From Cruoricaptor ignavus (GTDB taxonomy: Bacteria > Bacteroidota > Bacteroidia > Flavobacteriales > Weeksellaceae), in NCBI RefSeq assembly GCF_900141665.1, contig NZ_FQYI01000001.1, positions 248,001 to 312,000 of the forward strand: a DNA stretch of 64,000 nucleotides, written 5' to 3'. Positions 18,302 through 28,617 of the stretch are shown in pieces. The notes below the pieces were generated by a model. The model saw nothing but the letters and a program-made list of their open reading frames with translations, was not told where the DNA came from and ran no database searches. The position numbers and the translations under genes were made by a program. Positions within the stretch are counted from its first letter, which is position 1. Each line of letters begins with the position of its first letter.

Positions 18302-19750
18302 TTATCTTTTCTTTTTCACTGTCTTCTTCTGAACTACTGGAAGATCAGATTTTTGTAGAGCTTCCCAAGCAGCACCGCTGATAGCTTCTACAACCACTTT
18401 TCTGTCTTGTAGTCTTTCCTCGTTAGAAGCAGTAGCAGGTACTCTAGCATCTCTGGAACCTACCCCTGTAGATTTCAGTTGAGATGGATCTACACCTCTG
18501 TTTTCAAGTTGCTTCACTACTTCAGCAGCTCTTCTTCTTGAAAGGTTCAGGTTATAGTTAGGGTTACCTTTAGCATCAGTATGTCCTGTTACAAGGAATG
18601 TACCTCCATTGGAAGATCTGATGATTTCAGCCGCCTGCTGTAGTCTTTCGTGGGACTCAGGACGGATAGTTGCTTTATCGAAGTCGAAATGAATACCTTT
18701 CAATGCGCCTGTAGCTTCATCTGCGTATGCACTTTGAGGTTTAGGGCAGCCGTTGTATTCTGGCAGACCTGGCACTGTAGGGCAAGCATCGTCTTTATCT
18801 AGGATGCCATCTCCGTCAGTATCTGGCCAAGGACAGCCGTTGTTTTCAACTGGACCGGCAACAGTAGGGCAAGCATCGTCTTTATCAAGTACGCCGTCAC
18901 CATCTGTATCTGGCCAAGGGCAACCTTGGTTTTCAGCAGGACCAGCTACATCTGGGCACGCATCCACTTTATCGAATACGCCGTCACCATCTGTATCAGG
19001 GCAGCCGTTGAACTGTGGATCTTCAGAAGGAATACCCGGCTCATCAGGACAAGCATCGTCTTTATCTAGGATGCCGTCTTTATCTCTATCTCTCTGGCCA
19101 AATCTGAATAGAAGAGATGCAGAAGCCTGCCAAAAGTTAGCTACATCAGACTTATCACCCGGAGTTCCAACATAATCACCTTGGATTCCAAGACCGAAAT
19201 TTTTTGTAAGCCAAAGATTAAGACCAAGACCTGGGTTGAGAGCAAAGTGATCAGCACCTACATTTTTTCCATCTTTATCTACAGCATTGATCTGATTTTC
19301 GTAATCGTGTCTTAGATAGTTTGCACCTACACGCACATAAGGATCAAACCAGCTCTCCTCTCCACCGAAAAGACCGGCAAGCTTTATTTGAAGACCAAGA
19401 CCCGTCATCAGCATGAATTCTTTATCCATACCGATTTTCTTATTATCGATATTACCTACAGAGGTTTGCCAGTCAAGAACGATACCAGGACCAAGATTTC
19501 TTGCCACGGTAAGTTTGGAAAGTGGTGGTACCACGGTGAAGTTGTTCATTACATAAAGCTGATTCTTCTCGAATACACCTTTTCCACCGAAAGCACTTCC
19601 AAGCTGCTCGCCAGTTTTACCCTGCGCAGCAACATGGTTTACACCATGCGCACCAACACCGATCAACCACGGGTTGGTAGTGGTCTGAGCGAATGCTGCA
19701 CCGCCAATGCTAAGCGCCAGTGCCGCCATTCCTACTTTTAGATTTTTCAT
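18302..19750 (-). CDS. OmpA family outer-membrane protein with TSP3 repeats
   Basis: A 482-residue outer-membrane protein that should tie the outer membrane to peptidoglycan. A signal peptide (residues 1-22, ending GGAAFAQ) precedes an eight-strand-type beta-barrel (about 25-218). Calcium-binding thrombospondin type 3 repeats follow (about 220-335, repeated DTDGDGVLDKDDACP units). The C-terminal OmpA/MotB domain (about 345-455) has FDFDKATIRPES, VTGHTDAKGNPNYN and LSRRRAAEVVKQL, which bind diaminopimelate-type peptidoglycan. A basic tail (KKTVKKKR) ends the protein. Codon choice shifts toward T-ending codons relative to neighbours, as expected for a highly expressed protein. Confidence 0.93.
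   Translation of the reverse strand: MKNLKVGMAALALSIGGAAFAQTTTNPWLIGVGAHGVNHVAAQGKTGEQLGSAFGGKGVFEKNQLYVMNNFTVVPPLSKLTVARNLGPGIVLDWQTSVGNIDNKKIGMDKEFMLMTGLGLQIKLAGLFGGEESWFDPYVRVGANYLRHDYENQINAVDKDGKNVGADHFALNPGLGLNLWLTKNFGLGIQGDYVGTPGDKSDVANFWQASASLLFRFGQRDRDKDGILDKDDACPDEPGIPSEDPQFNGCPDTDGDGVFDKVDACPDVAGPAENQGCPWPDTDGDGVLDKDDACPTVAGPVENNGCPWPDTDGDGILDKDDACPTVPGLPEYNGCPKPQSAYADEATGALKGIHFDFDKATIRPESHERLQQAAEIIRSSNGGTFLVTGHTDAKGNPNYNLNLSRRRAAEVVKQLENRGVDPSQLKSTGVGSRDARVPATASNEERLQDRKVVVEAISGAAWEALQKSDLPVVQKKTVKKKR
18776..19040. repeat. Tandem ~87-bp repeats encoding TSP3 units
   Basis: Three near-identical direct units with a period of 87 bp (29 residues) lie inside the OmpA gene; for example GTAGGGCAAGCATCGTCTTT begins at 18777 and again at 18864. 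High DNA identity suggests recent duplication or gene conversion, so copy number may vary between strains. Confidence 0.8.
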
Positions 19751-19827
19751 AGAATTATACGATTAAATAATTGATGATGCAAATTAAAAACAAATATTTT
19801 TTCTAAACAAAGTTTTTTATGAATTTT

Positions 19828-20286
19828 TTAACTTTTTTTAAGGATTCTGTCTAGATTGCGTTTATTTTCCCTCTCCTTTATCGTTTCCCGCTTGTCAAAC
19901 TGCTTTTTTCCACGGCCTACCGCAATAAAAACTTTCGCCTTTCCAGCATCATTTATGTACACCTTCAGCGGAACAATCGTATAGCCCACATCTTTCACGC
20001 GGCGTTCCAGCTTTTGCAGTTCTCTTCGGTGCAGCAGCAATTTCCGTTCCCTTTTTGCTTTATGGTTGTAAAAAGTGCCCAGTTTATACTCCTCAATCTG
20101 CATATTGATGATGAAAAGCTCACCATTGATAAACTGGCAAAAGCTTTCCGCAATGCTTGCCTTGCCCATCCTCAGGCTCTTGATCTCAGTTCCCGTCAGC
20201 ACAATTCCCGCTTCCATCTCATCCGAAAGCTCGTACTCAAAACGCGCCCTTTTATTCAGGATGGAAACCGTCTTCTGTATCTTCAT
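19828..20286 (-). CDS. smpB: SsrA-binding protein
   Basis: The tmRNA partner for rescue of stalled ribosomes. The protein is 152 residues, as usual. Family blocks are VSILNKRARFEYEL, VLTGTEIKSLRMGKASIAESF and KRERKLLLHRRELQKL, with a basic C-terminal helix (KRETIKERENKRNLDRIL) that inserts into the decoding centre. The ssrA RNA itself is not in this window. It is upstream of and in the same direction as ompA, with 77 bp of A/T-rich promoter DNA between. Confidence 0.96.
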   Translation of the reverse strand: MKIQKTVSILNKRARFEYELSDEMEAGIVLTGTEIKSLRMGKASIAESFCQFINGELFIINMQIEEYKLGTFYNHKAKRERKLLLHRRELQKLERRVKDVGYTIVPLKVYINDAGKAKVFIAVGRGKKQFDKRETIKERENKRNLDRILKKS

Positions 20287-20353
20287 AATATATTATGGTG
20301 TGGCATGGCTGCCAATCTGCGCTTTATTTCGTAAATTCGCGGCAAATTTATAA

Positions 20354-21985
<1,632 letters not shown>

Positions 21986-22012
21986 AAATTAAATGATTAA
22001 AGAATTAAGGTA

Positions 22013-22350
22013 TTAAGAAAACAGCGCCGAAACTTCCGGCGCTGTTTTTTTACAAACCAAACGGATTAGTTTTGCCGCCTTGCGAAACGCTTTGAAGGAA
22101 AGAACATTAATCACCTGATTTTCAACAGAATAATAGAGGTAGAAATTCCGAAGAATTAAAACTTTGAAAACCGAACGGTCTTTCTCGGTTGGTTTTCCGA
22201 TGTAGGGTTTTCTCGCAAGATTTCCTGCAAACGCATCACTTCAGAAATGATTTTCAACGAATAAGAATTGGAATAATTATGCTCCGTCCAAAAAACAAGA
22301 TTGGCGGAAAATTCTTTATCCGCAATTGGCGACCAAATTATCTTGTACAT
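22013..22350 (-). pseudogene. RelE/ParE-type toxin gene, frameshifted
   Basis: The first 64 codons (22350 to a stop at 22156) read MYKIIWSPIADKEFSANL, VFWTEHNYSNSYSLKI and ENPTSENQPRKTVRF, a ParE/RelE-like beginning. The frame then stops, but in an adjacent frame the family's C-terminal strands continue without a break: VLILRNFYLYYSVEN then QVINVLSFKAFRK. A one-base change near 22165-22175 would join them into a full-length toxin of about 100 residues. The rejoined frame would extend into the ABC-F terminator. It overlaps the upstream antitoxin-like gene by 13 bp. A sequencing error is the alternative to real inactivation. Confidence 0.7.
22018..22051 (+). terminator. Terminator after the ABC-F gene
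   Basis: ACAGCGCCG pairs with CGGCGCTGT across a 7-nt loop, followed by seven T. On the opposite strand the frame of the damaged toxin gene would read straight through this hairpin. Confidence 0.9.
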
Positions 22351-22559
22351 CTTTCAAGTGCCCTTTTCATCACCAATTCAGCAGGAATTCCCAAACCTAT
22401 TTCAATTTCCTTCTTACCTTGCTGAATGCTTTCCCAATGTTCATCGGGAACATCCATATCGTCTTCTGTTTCAATGTTTTCCGCACCGAAGCGAAGCAAA
22501 ACTTCCTTCACAATCGGCAATTCTTCTTCCGCAATATCAAACGAAACCTTTGTAAGCAT
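22338..22559 (-). CDS. Putative antitoxin of the damaged RelE/ParE pair
   Basis: A 73-residue acidic protein (start MLTKVSFDIAEEELPIV, an ATG at 22559; an in-frame start six codons earlier is less likely). No named domain is certain. Its size, charge, position directly before a RelE/ParE-like gene and the 13-bp overlap with that gene are the classical arrangement of a type II antitoxin-toxin operon. The N-terminal half with alternating hydrophobics (VKEVLLRFGAENIET) could form a dimerising fold, and the C-terminal part would wrap the toxin. Function is inferred from context. Confidence 0.6.
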   Translation of the reverse strand: MLTKVSFDIAEEELPIVKEVLLRFGAENIETEDDMDVPDEHWESIQQGKKEIEIGLGIPAELVMKRALERCTR

Positions 22560-22653
22560 AGCTCGATTTTTGAACAAAGATAATTGATAATTGATAACTT
22601 CCTTTTTCCCTAGCTTTTGCCCTTTACTTTCCTCGGCTCTTTTCTGTTTTCCT

Positions 22654-22661
22654 TATCTTTG
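22654..22661 (+). promoter_or_regulatory. Candidate -7 promoter element of recJ
   Basis: TATCTTTG fits TAnnTTTG and ends 6 bp before the recJ ATG, which would give a very short leader. No clear -33 TTTG is present. Confidence 0.4.
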
Positions 22662-22667
22662 TCAATT

Positions 22668-24380
22668 ATGAATCAAAAGTGGATTTTCCGGCAGGAACCT
22701 GATGAAGAAACGGTGGACAGGCTCAGTATGTCGCTCGGTTTCGGCACTTTTGAATCTAAACTGCTGGTGCTGCGCGGCATCGATAATTACGAAAAAGCCC
22801 GCGAATTCTTCAAGCCGAAAATTGAAGACATCCACAACCCTTTCCTTATGGCCGATATGCAGAAGGCAGTGGAACGCGTAGCCACAGCCATAGAAAACGG
22901 CGAGAAAATCCTGATATACGGCGATTATGATGTGGATGGAACCACGGCGGTTTCGCTGATGTACCTGTACCTTTCAAAAATCGTGGAAAAGCGCTACCTG
23001 GATTTCTACATACCGGACAGAAATTCCGAAGGCTACGGCATTTCACACGAGGGCATCCAGTTTGCGCATCAAAACGGCTTCAGCTTGATTATCGCTTTAG
23101 ACTGCGGCATCAAGTCGAACGAAAAGGTGGAATTTGCGCGGCAGTTCGACATAGATTTCATCATTTGTGACCATCATTTGCCCGGCGAAGAAATTCCGAA
23201 CGCTGCGGCAGTTCTGGATCCGAAGCGCAAAGATTGCCGCTATCCTTTTAAGGAGCTTTCGGGCTGCGGTGTAGGCTTCAAGCTTTGCCAGGGCCTGAAT
23301 ACCATTTACAAAATTCCGGAATCGGAAATTTTCGAGCTTACGGATTTGCTGGCGATTTCCATCGCTGCGGACATTGTTTCGATGACGGGCGAAAACCGGA
23401 CGCTTGCAAAAATGGGACTGAAAATCCTCCGGAAAACCCGGAACATCGGGCTGAGGTTGCTCATCCCTGATGAAAAACTGCCAACCTACGATATTTCTAA
23501 CATCGTGTTTGAAATAGCGCCGAAAATCAACGCTGCGGGAAGAATTTCCCACGGAAAATCTGCGGTGGAACTGATGGTTTCCGACAACCTGAAACACGCC
23601 CAACAAATCGTAAATGAGATTGTGAACCTGAACGACTCCCGAAGGATGCTGGATTCTGCAAGCACGGCAGAAGCGCTGGAACAGGTCCTCGAAACCAAGC
23701 AAACCGAAAACTTTACCACCGTGGTTTACGGGCCGCACTGGAACAAGGGCGTCATCGGCATCGTGGCTTCCCGCCTTACCGAAACCTACTACAAGCCCAC
23801 CGTGGTTTTCACCGATGGGAACAATGGTGAGCTGGTGGCATCGGTACGCTCCGTTCCAGAATTTGATGTGCACAAGGCGCTGGAGCAGTGCTCGGAATTT
23901 TTCATCAAATTCGGCGGGCATCCTGCTGCTGCAGGGCTTTCAATGGAAAAGGAACGCTTCGAAGATTTTAAAATAAAATTCGAAGAGGTGGTGGCGGAAA
24001 TGATTCGGGATGAACAAAAAGTGCCCACTTTAACCATCGACAGCGTAGCGGAAATTGAAAACCTGAACCGCGATTTCTTCAACTTCCACAGAAAGCTGGC
24101 GCCCTTTGGCCCGCACAATATGAAGCCTGTGCTGGTGCTGGAAAATCAAAGCGCCGCAGGCCTTGTAAAGCAGATGGGAAAAGACGGCAACCACATAAAA
24201 TTCTACATCCATAACCCGGCAAATTCCCGAAACATCGAGTGTGTGGGCTGGAAGCTTGGGACTTTTCTGGAAGATTTTAAAACCAAATCTTTCGACCTGG
24301 CTTTTACGGTGGAAGAAAATCACTGGAAGGGCAATGTGACTTATTACCTGCAAATTCGTGATGTAAAATTTCTGAATTAA
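22668..24380 (+). CDS. recJ: Single-stranded-DNA-specific exonuclease RecJ
   Basis: A 5'-3' exonuclease on single-stranded DNA, used in recombination and mismatch or base-excision repair. It is a 570-residue DHH-family protein. The metal-binding motifs are in order: YGDYDVDGTTA, ALDCGIKS, ICDHHLPGEEIPNAAAVLDP, and the DHHA1-type GGHPAAAGLSM. The C-terminal OB-fold ends at IRDVKFLN. I took the ATG at 22668 (MNQKWIFRQ); a longer in-frame start at 22617 adds an unrelated hydrophobic stretch. nadD follows 3 bp later, so the two are probably co-transcribed. Confidence 0.95.
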   Translation: MNQKWIFRQEPDEETVDRLSMSLGFGTFESKLLVLRGIDNYEKAREFFKPKIEDIHNPFLMADMQKAVERVATAIENGEKILIYGDYDVDGTTAVSLMYLYLSKIVEKRYLDFYIPDRNSEGYGISHEGIQFAHQNGFSLIIALDCGIKSNEKVEFARQFDIDFIICDHHLPGEEIPNAAAVLDPKRKDCRYPFKELSGCGVGFKLCQGLNTIYKIPESEIFELTDLLAISIAADIVSMTGENRTLAKMGLKILRKTRNIGLRLLIPDEKLPTYDISNIVFEIAPKINAAGRISHGKSAVELMVSDNLKHAQQIVNEIVNLNDSRRMLDSASTAEALEQVLETKQTENFTTVVYGPHWNKGVIGIVASRLTETYYKPTVVFTDGNNGELVASVRSVPEFDVHKALEQCSEFFIKFGGHPAAAGLSMEKERFEDFKIKFEEVVAEMIRDEQKVPTLTIDSVAEIENLNRDFFNFHRKLAPFGPHNMKPVLVLENQSAAGLVKQMGKDGNHIKFYIHNPANSRNIECVGWKLGTFLEDFKTKSFDLAFTVEENHWKGNVTYYLQIRDVKFLN

Positions 24381-24383
24381 AAA

Positions 24384-24971
24384 ATGCGCAAAAAAACCGG
24401 TCTTTTTTTCGGATCTTTCAATCCTATTCACATCGGGCATTTAATCCTGGCTAATTATATTCTGGAAAATTCTGATATGCAGGAACTGTGGTTTGTTGTA
24501 AGCCCACAGAATCCGTTCAAGGAAAAAAAATCTCTTTTGGATGATATGACAAGGCTGGATTTGGTAGAGCGCGCTTTGCGGAATTATGAAAAAATGCGCG
24601 TTTCTAATGTAGAATTCTCATTACCGAAACCAAGCTACACGATTGATACTTTGACCTATTTGAAAGAAAAATTCCCGAACCATAGCTTTGCGCTGATAAT
24701 GGGCGAAGACAACCTTGCCGGCCTTCCGAAATGGAAGAATGCGGAACTTCTGGTGAAGAATTACCAAATCATCGTTTACCCGAGGTATTTCGAGAAAAGC
24801 GAAACGCTGGAGAGCTACGAAGAGCACGAGAACATCACGCTGATTGATGCACCGATTATCGAACTTTCTGCCACGCAAATTCGGCAAATGATAAAGGACG
24901 GCAAGAATGTGCGACCGATGCTTCCACCAGAAGTCTTCGATTACATCGATGGCTCCAACCTTTATAAGTAA
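24384..24971 (+). CDS. nadD: Nicotinate-nucleotide adenylyltransferase
   Basis: Transfers AMP from ATP to nicotinate mononucleotide to give deamido-NAD, the penultimate step of NAD synthesis. The 195-residue nucleotidyltransferase-fold protein has the ATP-binding GSFNPIHIGHL (residues 11-21), the substrate loop LIMGEDNLAGLPKWKN, and the C-terminal SATQIRQMI (the SxTxxR motif). It starts 3 bp after recJ and is followed after 6 bp by a DUF3817 gene, forming a three-gene unit. Confidence 0.95.
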   Translation: MRKKTGLFFGSFNPIHIGHLILANYILENSDMQELWFVVSPQNPFKEKKSLLDDMTRLDLVERALRNYEKMRVSNVEFSLPKPSYTIDTLTYLKEKFPNHSFALIMGEDNLAGLPKWKNAELLVKNYQIIVYPRYFEKSETLESYEEHENITLIDAPIIELSATQIRQMIKDGKNVRPMLPPEVFDYIDGSNLYK

Positions 24972-24977
24972 CTGATA

Positions 24978-25319
24978 ATGAGCGTTGTAGAAAAATTTCT
25001 GGTAAAATATCCGCAGGAAAAAATCGTGCGGTGGTTCAGGCTGGCATGCATTCTGGAAGCGGTTTCCTGGCTGCTGCTTTTTTCTGCAATGGTGTGGATC
25101 CGGATGGATAGGGAAAGCCTGGCACCCACCATTTACATCATTATTATGGGCAATATTCACGGGCTTTTCTTCACGCTTTATCTTTTGCTGGTTTTCCCGG
25201 CGAAGAAAATTTTCCGGTGGGATGATGAGGATTTCGTGTTTGCTTTGGGCGCAGCTTTCTTCCCTTTGGCAACAATCTGGGTGGATAGAAAGCTGGCACG
25301 GTTCAACCGTGGAGAATAA
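24978..25319 (+). CDS. DUF3817 domain membrane protein
   Basis: A 113-residue inner-membrane protein with three hydrophobic segments: LEAVSWLLLFSAMVWIR, YIIIMGNIHGLFFTLYLLL and FALGAAFFPLATIWVDRKL. This matches the DUF3817 family layout, including the conserved helix-1 glutamate (ACILEAVSW) and the HG pair of helix 2. Function is unknown. It is the last gene of recJ-nadD-DUF3817. Confidence 0.85.
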   Translation: MSVVEKFLVKYPQEKIVRWFRLACILEAVSWLLLFSAMVWIRMDRESLAPTIYIIIMGNIHGLFFTLYLLLVFPAKKIFRWDDEDFVFALGAAFFPLATIWVDRKLARFNRGE

Positions 25320-25383
25320 ATTTCAACCCAACATTTTTTAAAACTTTTTCTACCTTGCATTGCAAAGTATAAAAAAAAACATA

Positions 25384-25391
25384 TATCTTTG
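25384..25391 (+). promoter_or_regulatory. Candidate -7 promoter element of the outer-membrane receptor gene
   Basis: TATCTTTG matches TAnnTTTG and sits 22 bp before the ATG at 25414. A TTG at 25360-25362 is a possible -33 element at slightly long spacing. Confidence 0.5.
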
Positions 25392-25413
25392 CCTTGTTAA
25401 AAAATTTGAAACG

Positions 25414-27621
25414 ATGAGAAAGATAAGCATCGCATCCCTACTTTTAGGCGGGATGATTTCCGCGCAGCAAACGCCGAAGCAAGATTCTGCAAAGGCGAAG
25501 GACATTCAGGAAGTGAATATCACGAAGAAAATTTTCGAGCGCAAAACCGACAGGATGGTGTACGATGTAGCGGCATCGCCTTCTGCAAAAGGCAGCACAG
25601 CGCTGGATCTTCTCAAAGAAACGCCAACGGTAATAGCCACCGAAGATGATAAATTTTCAATGCCGGGAAAAAGCGCCGTGGCCATCTACATCAACGGGCG
25701 AAAAACGAATATGAATGCCGATGCGCTGAACGCTATGCTGAAAAATACACCGGCAGAAAATATTTCCAAAATCGAAGTGATTTCTATGCCGGGCAGCGAA
25801 TTTGATGTGCCGGGAAATACGGGCATCATCAACATTGTGATGAAAAAACGCACAACGGACGGCTACAACGGAACGCTGAGAATGGAAAACGAAAAGGCGT
25901 ACCGCAGCAATCCTTCTACCGCGCTGAACCTGAACCTGCGGCAGAATAAATTCGGTGCGAACATCAGCACGGGCTACAGCGAAACAACTTATTTTAAGGA
26001 GATGATTCTGGAAAACGGAATACGCGAAAATTATACGGTGAGCAGCGGAAGTATAAATCTTTTGTCCAAAAACCTGTACGCCAACCTTAGCCTGGATTAT
26101 GATATTAATGAGAAAAACTATCTGAACTTCGGCTTTAATTCGAACTTCTCGAGAATTAAAAATTATTCTGCGGAATTTTCCAACCAAAGCTTCTACAGCG
26201 GCAGCATCACGAATGAAAACTATAACCGAACGGATAATCCGAAGAATCAGTCGGACAACCTTTCCGGGCAAATCCGCTATGAACTGACGCACGGAAAGAA
26301 CGACAGCAAGCTGAAATTCTTCGCATCCTACCTGAATTATAAAAAAGATGAGCACAGCGAAAACCGCACTTTTGCGCTGCCAACGATGAGAATGCTGGGC
26401 GGTTTTAACCAGATTTCACCACAGCAGATAGACGCCTTTATTTTTCAGGGGGACGAAGTCCTGAAGTTCAAGGATGAAAGCACGCTGAGTTTCGGCGGGA
26501 ATGTAAACCTTACCAAAACCGATAATGATACGCGGTATGAAACTGCGGACGGTTTCTATTTCATCACAAATCCTGAACTTAGCAACCACTTCGTTTACAA
26601 GGAAAATATAGCTTCTGCCTACACGAATTATGAGAGGAATTTCAGCGAGAAAATCTCGGCAAAAGCAGGGCTGAGATTTGAGCATACAACGATGGACGGT
26701 GAAATTTCTGACAAGCCGGAATACAACTTCCGCCGTTCGCTGAACGACATCTTGCCATTCGTAAACCTGAGCTGGCAGCCTTCCGAAAAACACAGCCTGA
26801 GCTATGGCTTCACGAGCAGGGTGCAGCGCCCAAGTTTCTGGGAACTGAACCCGGTGAGAAACTATACCACGCCGAATAATTATGTTCAGAACAATCCGTT
26901 TATGATTCCGGCAAAAATCTATGAGCAGGAATTGATGTATATGCTGAACGGCGCCTGGTATCTGCAGCTGAGCCACTACTACACCAGGCATGCTTCCGCG
27001 CAAATTCCTTTGCAGAAAACCGATGCCAGCGGAGATGTTTCGCTAAGGTACATCCGCACGAACTATGGTGATAATCAGGGCATTACAGCAACCGTAGGAA
27101 TGCAAAAGGCTTTCCTGAAGGGCAGATGGATTGCTAATGCTTCTGCCAACTTCAGCCACCAAAAATACAGCGGAAGCGTGGATACAGACCCGCTGACTCT
27201 GGAAGTTTTCGAGCCATACATTGTGGATAGAACCACGGATTTTCTCACCATCACTGCAGGCAGCAGATATGCTTTCGACAAGGCTAAAACCTGGTGGCTG
27301 AATGCACAGTATTTCCTGCAAACGAAAATAGAATTGGAGATGGGACATCTGCCGCTGCTGCACACGCTGAACCTTTCCCTACAGAAAAACTGGGAAAACT
27401 GGACTTTCAAGGGCTCGGTATCTGATGTGTTTAACGGCCTTAGAAAAATGGATATCATTAATGAAAATGGCAACGGCTATTTCAATAATGTTCGGCAGAG
27501 AAACTACAACCAAAGATTTGCGCTGGGCATCACCTACAATTTCGGCAACCAAAAGCTGAAACGCACAAGGCAGGACGGCGGCGAAGCCAGCGAGCTGAAA
27601 AGCAGAACCGGCGGGAAATAA
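25414..27621 (+). CDS. TonB-dependent-receptor-like outer-membrane beta-barrel protein
   Basis: A 735-residue outer-membrane protein. A signal peptide (residues 1-17, ending MISAQQ) precedes a plug-like domain (about 25-150) with VAIYINGRKTN and ISKIEVISMPGSEFDVPGNT, GIINIVMKKR as in TonB-receptor plugs. A long beta-barrel follows (NYLNFGFNSNFSRI, SWQPSEKHSLSYGFTSRVQ). It lacks the carboxypeptidase-like N-terminal domain found in many relatives, and I see no clear TonB box, so it fits the OMP_b-brl_3 type. The substrate is unknown; no SusD partner is adjacent. I chose the ATG at 25414 because the signal peptide follows directly. Confidence 0.88.
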   Translation: MRKISIASLLLGGMISAQQTPKQDSAKAKDIQEVNITKKIFERKTDRMVYDVAASPSAKGSTALDLLKETPTVIATEDDKFSMPGKSAVAIYINGRKTNMNADALNAMLKNTPAENISKIEVISMPGSEFDVPGNTGIINIVMKKRTTDGYNGTLRMENEKAYRSNPSTALNLNLRQNKFGANISTGYSETTYFKEMILENGIRENYTVSSGSINLLSKNLYANLSLDYDINEKNYLNFGFNSNFSRIKNYSAEFSNQSFYSGSITNENYNRTDNPKNQSDNLSGQIRYELTHGKNDSKLKFFASYLNYKKDEHSENRTFALPTMRMLGGFNQISPQQIDAFIFQGDEVLKFKDESTLSFGGNVNLTKTDNDTRYETADGFYFITNPELSNHFVYKENIASAYTNYERNFSEKISAKAGLRFEHTTMDGEISDKPEYNFRRSLNDILPFVNLSWQPSEKHSLSYGFTSRVQRPSFWELNPVRNYTTPNNYVQNNPFMIPAKIYEQELMYMLNGAWYLQLSHYYTRHASAQIPLQKTDASGDVSLRYIRTNYGDNQGITATVGMQKAFLKGRWIANASANFSHQKYSGSVDTDPLTLEVFEPYIVDRTTDFLTITAGSRYAFDKAKTWWLNAQYFLQTKIELEMGHLPLLHTLNLSLQKNWENWTFKGSVSDVFNGLRKMDIINENGNGYFNNVRQRNYNQRFALGITYNFGNQKLKRTRQDGGEASELKSRTGGK

Positions 27622-27627
27622 TCCCGC

Positions 27628-28551
27628 TTATTTTTTTGGCAGGAAAACTTCGCTCATCATACAGCGCGCGCTTCCGCCGCCGTTCGTTTCGATGGTGTGG
27701 AGATCAGCGTAGATGATTTCGGAAAACTTTTCAATTTGGGAAATCTGTTGCTTTGATAAAGATTTGTAGGCAGATTCGCTCATCACCAGGAAAGTTTGCC
27801 CTTCGGAATTCCGCACCTGCAGCATATTTCCGGCGAAATTCTGCATCTGCTCTTCGGAAATTTCCACGATTTCCTTTCCGGTAAGTTTCAGCTTTTCCTC
27901 TACCATTTCCCGTTCCAGTTCGCTGTCGATGGCATCCAGGCATATCACCGCAAATCTATCGGCTACGCACATCATCACATTGGTATGGTATATTGGCAGC
28001 CTTTCATCGCCCGCAGTTTGGAAGCTGTGGAAAACCACGGGTTCATAGCCGATGTTCGCACAATAATCACGGAAAAGCTCCTCATCCAGCCTTAGCGAAA
28101 CCGAGCCGTAAGCCACTTTGTTATCGTGATCGAAAATCATACTTCCGGTGCCTTCCAGAAATTTCCCTTCATTTTCGCTGCCGCTCAAATCCACGATTTC
28201 CGTAATTGTAAACCCTTGATTTTTAACTTCTTCCAAAATTTCTTTGCGGCGTTCATCTCTTCGGTTTGGTGCAAACATCGGGAAAAGCGTCACCTTTCCA
28301 TCGCTACCGAAACCTACCCAGTTATTCGGGAAGATGGAATCCGGTGTGTGCGGTTGCAAAGTGTCTTTCACTGTGATCACATTAATGCCCTTTGCCCGGA
28401 GCTTTTCCACAAAAGCATTAAATTCCTTCAGCGCATTACCTTGAGTATCAGCACTTTCCGCATTATTTTGGAAATAATTATTTTCGGCAGTCTGTGCATT
28501 GTAGCCAAAAGCTACGGGCTCTATCATCAAAACGGTATCGGTAGCCTGCAT
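27628..28551 (-). CDS. ctlX: Citrulline utilisation hydrolase CtlX
   Basis: A guanidino-group-modifying (arginine deiminase superfamily) enzyme of 307 residues. CtlX hydrolyses citrulline to ornithine, CO2 and ammonia. Matching blocks are MIEPVAFGYNAQTAENNYFQ, IFPNNWVGFGSDGKV, FLEGTGSMIFDHDNKVAYG, the histidine motif LPIYHTNVMMCV, and the catalytic cysteine near the C-terminus in NGGGSARCMMSEVF. I took the ATG at 28551. A second enzyme of the same superfamily lies at 29421-30335, so the two could form an arginine to citrulline to ornithine route, with cutC between them on the other strand. Confidence 0.85.
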   Translation of the reverse strand: MQATDTVLMIEPVAFGYNAQTAENNYFQNNAESADTQGNALKEFNAFVEKLRAKGINVITVKDTLQPHTPDSIFPNNWVGFGSDGKVTLFPMFAPNRRDERRKEILEEVKNQGFTITEIVDLSGSENEGKFLEGTGSMIFDHDNKVAYGSVSLRLDEELFRDYCANIGYEPVVFHSFQTAGDERLPIYHTNVMMCVADRFAVICLDAIDSELEREMVEEKLKLTGKEIVEISEEQMQNFAGNMLQVRNSEGQTFLVMSESAYKSLSKQQISQIEKFSEIIYADLHTIETNGGGSARCMMSEVFLPKK

Positions 28552-28617
28552 TGTTCGGTGTAAATTTCTCAGGGCAAAATTAACCAAATTTCCGTATTTT
28601 GCGGAAGAGTTTTTGCG

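Noticed and set aside
22617-22667. N-terminal hydrophobic extension of RecJ as a signal peptide
   Set aside because: RecJ is cytoplasmic and the family-like sequence begins at the ATG at 22668; the extension reads through the promoter motif.
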